Positions 17,407 through 22,798 of a DNA stretch of 37,827 nt are shown here, piece by piece. The notes under the pieces were generated by a model. It was not told the origin of the DNA, searched no databases, and worked only from the letters and a program-made list of their open reading frames with translations. The stretch's first letter is position 1; each line of letters starts with the position of its first letter. The stretch spans positions 1 through 37,827 of the forward strand of contig JACRTB010000024.1 of NCBI GenBank assembly GCA_014385025.1, written 5' to 3'. Position numbers and translations under genes: made by a program. This DNA is from Yanshouia hominis (lineage in GTDB: Bacteria > Bacillota > Clostridia > Oscillospirales > Ruminococcaceae).

Positions 17407-18056
17407 CGCAGCACCTCCTGTCCGGCGACTTCCAGCACGCCTTTTTCCAGCCTCGCGCGGAAGAACAGGGGCCGGATGTCCCGGGGATTGGAGTAATCCA
17501 TGTCATACAGCATCAGGCCCAGATCGCGCGTCTCGTCAATGGCGGGGATGGGCCCTCCGGCCCATGTGCCAAAACTGGCGGGAAACTCGCGGCATCCAAA
17601 GCACGGCTGGTGAAAACATTTCCCGCTTGAAATTCTTCGCCGGGCGATGTCAATGAATTTCCCCTCGTTATCGGTGGGGTTCGCGCGATCGGTCATGGTA
17701 AAATGCGCCTCGATCACATAACGCACATTGGTCAGCAGCATCGACGCCCGCTGCTGGATGCTCTCGCCGGTATAGATCGCCAGCGGTTTGGCGGCGCCCA
17801 TCATCACCGAACGCACATTGCTGGCCAGCACCTTATCCTTGACCTCATTGCGGCGGAGGTTGGTGAAGGCAATGGGGTTGAGCACATGGATGCGGTCGAT
17901 GTGCCACCTCAGCCCGGGATGAAAGTAAATGGCCTCCACCAGTCCGCGCGCCGCAGACGGCGTCATCACATCGTAGCTTGCGCGCTCGACTTTGAGCTCG
18001 GGACGGGTAAAGAGGGCGTAAGGACCCCACACCTCCAGCTGAATACCTTGACTCAT
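17403..18056 (-). CDS. cas5c: Cas5c, pre-crRNA processing endonuclease and Cascade subunit
   Basis: 217 residues, beginning MSQGIQLEVWGPYALFTRPE. In type I-C systems Cas5c replaces Cas6: it cuts the repeat at the base of its hairpin and keeps the 5' handle. Tyr44 in 'EAIYFHP' matches the catalytic Tyr of the family, and Lys133 in 'NEGKFIDIARRR' matches the family Lys. The His that follows Lys in some characterised members is Phe134 here. First gene of the cas5c-cas8c-cas7c-cas4-cas1-cas2 operon. An own promoter must lie in the 330-nt gap upstream, where a crRNA-like element is also found. Confidence 0.93.
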   Translation of the reverse strand: MSQGIQLEVWGPYALFTRPELKVERASYDVMTPSAARGLVEAIYFHPGLRWHIDRIHVLNPIAFTNLRRNEVKDKVLASNVRSVMMGAAKPLAIYTGESIQQRASMLLTNVRYVIEAHFTMTDRANPTDNEGKFIDIARRRISSGKCFHQPCFGCREFPASFGTWAGGPIPAIDETRDLGLMLYDMDYSNPRDIRPLFFRARLEKGVLEVAGQEVLR

Positions 18057-18194
18057 AACATTCTCACCTCGCTTGTCAGATTGAAAAGGGGACCGATGGG
18101 AAAAACGGCTGACAGGTTTCCGGCCTTTGCGGCAAAAGTTTCCTCCCTTCCTGATATTTTGCAGTATACAATAAATATTTGTCGAAATAAATAC

Positions 18195-18216
18195 TTATAG
18201 ATGAAAATATGTAAAA
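18195..18216 (+). promoter_or_regulatory. putative protospacer of the crRNA-like RNA, in the cas5c promoter region
   Basis: The plus strand at 18198-18216 reads TAGATGAAAATATGTAAAA and matches the guide-like segment 18325-18343 at 16 of 19 positions. Mismatches are at guide positions 6, 9 and 12. The 3 nt on the PAM side are TTA (canonical type I-C is TTC). The site overlaps candidate minus-strand promoter elements for cas5c: TTTACA (18215-18210), and CATATT (18211-18206) with TTGAGC 18 nt upstream. A third candidate, TATACT at 18168-18163, lies just downstream. The true promoter cannot be fixed from sequence alone. Confidence 0.55.
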
Positions 18217-18242
18217 CAAAATATCGTTTGCTCAAAATTATT

Positions 18243-18271
18243 TTGAATCTTCAGAAAAAATCGGCTATACT
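18243..18271 (+). promoter_or_regulatory. promoter of the crRNA-like RNA
   Basis: TTGAAT (18243-18248), a 17-nt spacer, and TATACT (18266-18271) on the plus strand. Seven nucleotides further on, at 18278, the sequence GTC begins, identical to the first three bases of the CRISPR repeat. No protein-coding gene follows on this strand. Confidence 0.65.
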
Positions 18272-18277
18272 ATAAAA

Positions 18278-18385
18278 GTCGTTTTCGGTTCCGGTCATCC
18301 GCAATCGAAAATGTGGGTTGAAATTAGATCAAGATTTGTAAAATGCGGGGCCAAAGGGCGGATGCTGGGGCATCCGCCCTTTGGC
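18278..18385 (+). ncRNA. putative crRNA-like regulatory RNA (CreR-type) between cas3 and cas5c
   Basis: From the predicted start at 18278 the RNA has the plan of a type I-C repeat-spacer unit. It begins GUC, then a stem (18281-18287 with 18306-18312, 7 bp including a G-U closing pair, extendable to 10 bp), then a single G, then the 11-nt handle UGGGUUGAAAU (18314-18324). The array handle is UGGAUUGAAAU, so 10 of 11 match. The real repeat has the same order: GUC, a 7-bp stem, G, handle. A guide-like stretch follows (18325-18343), then a strong hairpin (18351-18384). The guide partly matches 18198-18216 near the cas5c promoter. CreR/CreA RNAs of other CRISPR subtypes work this way: partial pairing lets Cascade repress without cleavage. 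Function here is inferred. Confidence 0.65.
18351..18384. terminator. strong hairpin ending cas3 and the crRNA-like RNA
   Basis: CCAAAGGGCGGATGC pairs perfectly with GCATCCGCCCTTTGG, a 15-bp stem with a 4-nt loop, starting 5 nt past the cas3 stop codon. On the minus strand the tail is CCCCGCATTTT, only a short T-run. On the plus strand the tail is poor. It separates cas3 from the cas5c operon and faces both convergent transcripts. Confidence 0.7.
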
Positions 18386-18388
18386 TTG

Positions 18389-20536
18389 CTACAGGAAAAT
18401 TCCCACGCCTGTGTCGGAAAGCAGAGCAAGGCCGGTTTGATCATCGTAAAGAGAGAGGTCGGTCAGAATCGCGGTGTTTTCGTCGGGAACCTCGAGCGCT
18501 CCGCGCGCCAGCAGGGCCTCGAAGTGCTGCGGATAGATGCTGACCGATTCCTTTCCGGACCTGCGGAACAGATTGCGGCTGTATTGTCCGCCGCGAAGCT
18601 GACCGGACAGCACCCTCGCCTCGTCGGTGCGCGGAATGAGTACGGCACGTGTGTCATTTTCGATGATGTGAAAGGCCTCCGCCACCCAGCGGAAAGGATA
18701 GCTGCAGGTGCGCGCGCCCTCTTCCAGCTTCGCCACAATGTCGTTTTGGTCCAGCGCGGAACCGCTGTACTGATAGAGTGTGGTGAAATATCGCTTAATG
18801 GCTTCGGGGGAATCCGGCTCGGGATGCTTGCGGGCCACCTCTCGCGCCACCTCGAGCGGACGCCTGAGGCTGTGCGGCAGGTGGGCGGTATAGGCGCTGT
18901 CTGTCGTAAAAAGATAGACCATGCTGCTTTCGACCGGCCGGCGTCCCTCGCGGTTGCAGCGCCCGGCGGCCTGCACCTCCGAGTCAAGCCCGGCTTCAGC
19001 GCGGTAAACAGTCGGAAAGTCCACGTCCACACCGGCTTCGATCAGGCTGGTGGAAACGACCCGGCAGGGAAGTCCGGCACCGAGCCGGGCGCGGATCTTT
19101 TTGAGAACTTCGCGGCGGTGGTCGGGGGTCATCAGGGTGGACAAGTGGAAGCTGCCTTCCGGCGTCAGCAGGTGAAAGACCGTCTGCGCCTGTTTGCGGG
19201 TTCCCACGATGCAAAGCACCTGCTCGCAGTCGTTCAGCCGGGAGGCGAGTTCGCTGTCGGAAAGCTGCCCCAGGTGCTGAAAGGTTACGCGCCGAAATAC
19301 GGAGGAATCGACCGGAGGTGCGATTTCACGAATCCCGAGGGTGGGTGCAGCGGCTGCAAACAGAGGAGCCAGCGCGGGCTGAGTAGCTGTGCACAAGACG
19401 CAGGAGGCGCCGTAGTTCACGGCCAATTCGGCAATGGAACGCACGCAGGGCAGCAGATAAGGCAGAGGAAAGGTCTGCGCCTCGTCGAAAATGATGACGC
19501 TGTCGGCCAGATTGTGCAGTTTACGGCAGCGGGAAGGCCGGTTGGAGAACAGCGATTCAAAAAACTGTACCGCGGTGGTAACGATGACCGGCATGTCCCA
19601 GTTCTCGGCGGCCAATTTCTTACGCGCTTGATCCGGTTCCTGCTCGTTGTCATCGAAATCCACGTTGGAGTGATGCTCCAGCACCTGTTCGTCGCCGAGA
19701 ATTTCGCGGAATTTATCGGACGTCTGTTCAATAATGCTGGTGAACGGAATGACGTAGAGAATCCGCCTCTTGCCATGAGCCTTGGCGTGTTCCAGTGCGA
19801 AGGCCAGCGAAGCGACCGTCTTTCCGCCTCCTGTGGGCACCGTCAGGGTAAAAAGGCCGGGGGTTTGGGCGCGCCCCGCCCCCAGACAGGCGCGCAGGAT
19901 CTCGCACCGCGTACGGTTGAGAGGCGTTTCTGCATCCCACCAGGGGGCAATGAAATGTTCCAGCTTGTCTGTCAGCAAGCCGGTGTCCAGCGCAAGTCCG
20001 CGCGGCGGGGTGCCGCTGTGCATAAAGGCCTCAGTGTCGAGAAAATCCGCGTCCACGAGACAGGAAAAAAGCATGCGTACCCAGAAGGATACCGTAAAAC
20101 CGCCCTGTCCAAGCAGGTGCGGCTGTGCGAACGAAGGCTTTGAGAGAGATACTTCCTCTGAAAAGGCGCCGTAGGGCGCCGAGCGCTTTTTGAGGCGGCC
20201 GCACAGGGTGGGCTGGACGTCGGTATCGGTCCGCGCGCCGCCGTCCGGAAGTCCCGCATGATGTCCGGCGACGCAGTAGGCGGGAAGAGCGCCGCACAGA
20301 CGGTTCAGCTCCTGCGCGCCGGCGGTCGAATGGTCGGTGGTCAGATTTTGTCCGCGAATGCGCTTTTGGAAGGCGTCCGAATATTTGCCGATATCATGCG
20401 CAATACCCAGGATATATGCCAGGCTGGCTGCTCCGAATGGCTGGGCAAATGTGGAAGCTCGTTGCGCCGTCCCGCACAGATGATCGAGAAGCGGTTGTTC
20501 GCAGCCGCATTCGGTGCGATGGGCAATATATGACAT
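18389..20536 (-). CDS. cas3: CRISPR-associated helicase-nuclease Cas3
   Basis: 715 residues from ATG 20536 (MSYIAHRTECG), which has GAGGGG 5 nt upstream. The frame extends 52 codons further up but without a ribosome site and through the promoter. The N-terminal HD nuclease has His47-Asp48 in 'GIAHDIGK', His69 and the His92-His93 pair in 'VAGHHAG'. The SF2 helicase follows with Walker A 'VPTGGGKT' at 233-240 and 'DEAQ' at 351-354. Cas3 is recruited by DNA-bound Cascade to unwind and degrade the target. It has its own promoter upstream and a terminator downstream, so it is expressed separately from the cas5c-cas2 genes. Confidence 0.95.
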   Translation of the reverse strand: MSYIAHRTECGCEQPLLDHLCGTAQRASTFAQPFGAASLAYILGIAHDIGKYSDAFQKRIRGQNLTTDHSTAGAQELNRLCGALPAYCVAGHHAGLPDGGARTDTDVQPTLCGRLKKRSAPYGAFSEEVSLSKPSFAQPHLLGQGGFTVSFWVRMLFSCLVDADFLDTEAFMHSGTPPRGLALDTGLLTDKLEHFIAPWWDAETPLNRTRCEILRACLGAGRAQTPGLFTLTVPTGGGKTVASLAFALEHAKAHGKRRILYVIPFTSIIEQTSDKFREILGDEQVLEHHSNVDFDDNEQEPDQARKKLAAENWDMPVIVTTAVQFFESLFSNRPSRCRKLHNLADSVIIFDEAQTFPLPYLLPCVRSIAELAVNYGASCVLCTATQPALAPLFAAAAPTLGIREIAPPVDSSVFRRVTFQHLGQLSDSELASRLNDCEQVLCIVGTRKQAQTVFHLLTPEGSFHLSTLMTPDHRREVLKKIRARLGAGLPCRVVSTSLIEAGVDVDFPTVYRAEAGLDSEVQAAGRCNREGRRPVESSMVYLFTTDSAYTAHLPHSLRRPLEVAREVARKHPEPDSPEAIKRYFTTLYQYSGSALDQNDIVAKLEEGARTCSYPFRWVAEAFHIIENDTRAVLIPRTDEARVLSGQLRGGQYSRNLFRRSGKESVSIYPQHFEALLARGALEVPDENTAILTDLSLYDDQTGLALLSDTGVGIFL

Positions 20537-20567
20537 AAAATCCCCTCTTTTGGAATTATTTGCTTTC

Positions 20568-20596
20568 ATTTTACAATATTTATTATATAATTTCAA
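20568..20596 (-). promoter_or_regulatory. cas3 promoter
   Basis: On the minus strand TTGAAA (20596-20591), a 17-nt spacer and TAAAAT (20573-20568), with the start codon at 20536. The block TTGTAAAATG covering the -10 is identical to ten bases of the guide-like segment of the crRNA-like RNA (18336-18345). Confidence 0.65.
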
Positions 20597-20599
20597 TAT

Positions 20600-20914
20600 A
20601 ATGTTGATAATATATAAGCGAATAATACAAAATATGGCGTTTCTGTATGATATCCGAGAGAATGCGCGCCCTGCCTTGGAGTCTCTTTGCACAAGTTCCC
20701 AAACTGAAAGGCCACGAATTTATAGGCGGACGGCATAGCGATTCTTTCGTTTACTTTTGACAGTCGAAAAAAGCAGAGAAAATCCGGAGAAAAGCTCCGC
20801 ACGGTTATGAGGATTTTAAACGCCGTTTGGAAGGATTGGGAGAATATAAAGCAAAACAGCTCTGTAAAGTGTTTTAACTTTTCGCTAAAATTTGGTGAAT
20901 TCAAGCGAAAATAT
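20600..20914. other. intergenic upstream of cas3, possible gene remnant
   Basis: About 315 nt with no supported gene. On the plus strand a frame near 20680-20876 reads protein-like stretches ('GHEFIGGRHSDSFVYF', a stop, then 'HGYEDFKRRLEGLGEYKAKQ') without a start or ribosome site, so it may be the decayed tail of a gene. No family is recognised. Confidence 0.3.
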
Positions 20915-20954
20915 AGGATGCCGCCCCGGAAATTTGCTTCCGGGGCGGCATCCT
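20915..20954 (-). terminator. strong intrinsic terminator of the small membrane protein gene
   Basis: AGGATGCCGCCCCGGAA pairs with TTCCGGGGCGGCATCCT, a 17-bp perfect stem with a 6-nt loop. On the minus strand it is followed by ATATTTTCGC. It lies about 80 nt past the stop of the gene at 21035. A smaller GGCGG/CCGCC hairpin lies just before it on that strand. Confidence 0.75.
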
Positions 20955-21034
20955 GGGTCATTGACACCGGCGGAGATACCGCCGCTCTGTTGAACTCATA
21001 TTCCTGAAATCCGGTTGACTGTCCCAAAATTTTA

Positions 21035-21193
21035 TCAGGAATGCAGAAGCTGTTGCTCCTTCTTTTGTGCCTCTCGCATACGGGGCAGCCATTCGGTAAA
21101 CGCCAAAATCAAGGAGACGCCGAGACAGATTGGCGACATAATGATGCAGTTCCAAAATTCTTTACGCGCTTCCTCATATTCTTTGCTGTGCAT
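21035..21193 (-). CDS. small single-pass membrane protein (52 aa)
   Basis: The ATG at 21193 is preceded by AGGAG, and a TATAAT box lies about 40 nt further up. The product starts MHSKEYEEARKEFWN, has one hydrophobic stretch at about residues 16-33 (CIIMSPICLGVSLILAF) and a charged C-terminal tail (MREAQKKEQQLLHS). It is a typical small one-helix membrane protein with its own promoter and a strong terminator. I do not recognise a family. Its position next to a CRISPR-Cas locus may be coincidence. Confidence 0.6.
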   Translation of the reverse strand: MHSKEYEEARKEFWNCIIMSPICLGVSLILAFTEWLPRMREAQKKEQQLLHS

Positions 21194-21229
21194 AACTCTC
21201 ACTCCTGTTCATGTATTGGCTGTATTAAA

Positions 21230-21259
21230 ATTATACGGGAAAGCTCCGCTAATTGTCTG
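21230..21259 (-). promoter_or_regulatory. promoter of the small membrane protein gene
   Basis: On the minus strand CAGACA (21259-21254), 18 nt, TATAAT (21235-21230). The -10 is perfect and the -35 matches 4 of 6. The start codon is at 21193. Confidence 0.5.
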
Positions 21260-21359
21260 TTAATAAAAGAGCGGATGTCGTTCAGCGTTGATAAAGGAAA
21301 ATTTTCTGAATGATGACTGCGCATCCATTTGTATGCGTCAGAGCGCTGGCGATAAAAAA

Positions 21360-21616
21360 CATCCTTTCCGGTTTTTTGGCGGTTTGAAGACGCGCCGTTT
21401 TACCGGAAGGGATGTCCTTGATTAAGCCTTCAATCTCACCCGCGCAGCGGGCGGCTTTTTGCATGTTGGGCGGCAGGACGCCTAACATGCCCGCTAAAGC
21501 AGAGTCATGGCCACCCCTTTTAGGAGTGGCCATGACTCGTGGTCTATAAGGCCGTAATAGAAGCCAGCGTCATTCGGACGCTGACTTTCCATGAGGCCGC
21601 GCTTAAAAGCGCGGCC
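21360..21616. repeat. cluster of GC-rich inverted repeats
   Basis: At least five perfect or near-perfect hairpins follow one another in 257 nt with no supported gene. They are: ACATCC-TTCCGGT with ACCGGAA-GGATGT (21360-21414); GCATGTT-GGCG with CGCC-AACATGC (21461-21490); GAGTCATGGCCAC with GTGGCCATGACTC (21502-21538); CAGCGTC with GACGCTG (21565-21583); and GGCCGCGCT with AGCGCGGCC (21595-21616). A small CCCGC/GCGGG hairpin lies between the first two. They may act as terminators for the PRTase gene that ends at 21662, or be REP-like elements or a structured RNA. Confidence 0.6.
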
Positions 21617-21661
21617 ATGGCGTTAAAAGATGCTTTTATCGGTGCTCTGTATCATCAGGTT

Positions 21662-22297
21662 TCAAAAAAGGGAAAATCCATAACTGTTGGAAAGAGCGTC
21701 GATTTTCTGGCCCGCCCTGCACATGGGGCACTCCTTGAGGGAATGCGTTGCATATCCGGGAATGTCGGCGGGGGTGAAAAGGGAGTAGACCGGAATTTCT
21801 TCCACAAGGGCGAGGGTGCTGAACACGCTGGCGATTCCCTGCACCCTGCCGCCGTAGTAAAGAACGCATTCGACGGCACGACGGGCGGTTTTTCCGGAAT
21901 TGACCGTCGAAATCAGGATCAGCACATCCTTGCCCGAAATCATGGGCGTGAGGTTGTCGCGGAAGATGAGCTGGCCGTTCGAATCGTATTCGGGGGTGAC
22001 CACATTGATGTTTTTGTCCCGGTTGATTGAGAAGTAATCGTTTTTTGAGAGATGACGCGCAAGGAAAGCGCCGATCACCTCGCTTCCGTCGAGACAGACG
22101 ATCGTATCGACTCCTTTTTCGTAGGCATAGCGCTGCGCGAGGGTCATGGCGGCTTCACGGGCCATTGTGAATTCATGCTTCATGCGGGTGATGTCGATAT
22201 AATGAGTGTTGTGGGAATGTCTGGTTGCAAAATGTCCGGAAAAAGCGACGACCTCGAGACTGGGATTGAGCTTGGATTTGATCATTTTGGAATTCAT
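21662..22297 (-). CDS. phosphoribosyltransferase-family protein (orotate PRTase-like)
   Basis: 211 residues from ATG 22297, chosen because GGGAGG lies 7 nt upstream. A nearer ATG at 22303 would be too close. It resembles type I PRTases: a hood region, 'IVCLDGSEVIGAFLARHL', then the PRPP-loop region 'VLILISTVNSGKTARRAVE'. The usual acidic pair before the loop is replaced here by Ser-Thr. A CxxC (CPMC) lies near the C-terminus. It is transcribed divergently from the methionine transporter operon. It may salvage a base or may be a PRTase-derived regulator. The substrate cannot be told. Confidence 0.65.
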   Translation of the reverse strand: MNSKMIKSKLNPSLEVVAFSGHFATRHSHNTHYIDITRMKHEFTMAREAAMTLAQRYAYEKGVDTIVCLDGSEVIGAFLARHLSKNDYFSINRDKNINVVTPEYDSNGQLIFRDNLTPMISGKDVLILISTVNSGKTARRAVECVLYYGGRVQGIASVFSTLALVEEIPVYSLFTPADIPGYATHSLKECPMCRAGQKIDALSNSYGFSLF

Positions 22298-22484
22298 AAT
22301 CATACCTCCCGTCCTGATATCAAATGTCTCTCTCTTTAAAATAATATAGCATAATTTATAAAATATTTCAATATAGTTGAAAAATATAAACATAAATATT
22401 AAAATTCACCGCAATGATATACTGCCAAGACAGTTGAGTACTGGATGGACACAGAAAATTTTGACGCCGCGCTGAAAATTTTGG

Positions 22485-22513
22485 TTGACAGAGCGTATGG
22501 ATCGTGCTATGAT
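22485..22513 (+). promoter_or_regulatory. promoter of the methionine transport operon
   Basis: TTGACA (22485-22490), a 17-nt spacer and TATGAT (22508-22513). The predicted start is near 22520, giving a leader of about 280 nt before metN. Confidence 0.75.
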
Positions 22514-22568
22514 CAAACCCATAGTAAATCGATAGGAAAAACATTCTGATCGGAAAGGAGAAACTTTC

Positions 22569-22727
22569 ATGCCGGTAACTTGCAGCAACAGCGGACTGAG
22601 AATGGCAATGCAGATGATGGACATGCCCATGTCGATGGGGATGCCCATGATGTGCCGTGCTGATTTTTGCGTTTGCTTTCCCATGCTCCCGGTGTCGAGG
22701 GTGTCTTTTTCCGAGCTGCCGCGTTAA
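22569..22727 (+). CDS. methionine/cysteine-rich leader peptide (attenuator)
   Basis: The ATG at 22569 has AAAGGAG 8 nt upstream and is the first ORF after the promoter. The 52-residue product has 12 Met and 4 Cys. Ten of the Met fall within residues 12-28 (MAMQMMDMPMSMGMPMM). It ends at TAA 22725, 20 nt before an intrinsic terminator, and the methionine ABC transporter follows. This is the plan of a ribosome-mediated attenuator: stalling at Met codons when methionyl-tRNA is low would change leader folding and let transcription reach metN. GCTTTCCC at codons 36-38 can pair, with one bulge, with the terminator's 5' arm GGGAAGC, a possible antiterminator. No S-box or T-box signature was seen. 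Confidence 0.8.
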   Translation: MPVTCSNSGLRMAMQMMDMPMSMGMPMMCRADFCVCFPMLPVSRVSFSELPR

Positions 22728-22747
22728 GCGGCAAACTCAGAACAGAG

Positions 22748-22777
22748 CGGGAAGCAGTACGCTTCCCGTATTTTTTT
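22748..22777 (+). terminator. leader terminator before metN
   Basis: CGGGAAGC-AGTAC-GCTTCCCG, an 8-bp stem, is followed by TATTTTTTT. It stands between the leader peptide stop and the metN ribosome site, so it must be bypassed for transporter expression. A second hairpin (TGCCGC/GCGGCA, 22717-22733) overlaps the leader stop codon. Confidence 0.85.
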
Positions 22778-22798
22778 GTCCAAAAGGAGGAGAACCAT

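Noticed and set aside
16309-17496. 395-codon plus-strand ORF
   Set aside because: Antisense shadow of cas8c with no domain.
18053-18235. 60-codon minus-strand hydrophobic ORF in the cas3-cas5c gap (a possible CreT-like small toxin)
   Set aside because: It would start at TTG without a ribosome site and overlaps the cas5c start. The AT-rich promoter region explains the hydrophobic residues. Kept only as a remote alternative, since toxin-RNA pairs do occur in such gaps.
18311-20143. 610-codon plus-strand ORF
   Set aside because: It lies antisense to cas3, whose motifs are complete on the minus strand. Its own product has no recognisable domain.
21282-21533. 83-codon minus-strand ORF
   Set aside because: The start lies inside a perfect hairpin without a ribosome site. 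The region is better explained as an inverted-repeat cluster.
22520-22798. SAM riboswitch or T-box in the metN leader
   Set aside because: Neither the S-box core nor the T-box AGGGTGG-type sequence is visible. The Met-rich ORF plus terminator explains the leader.
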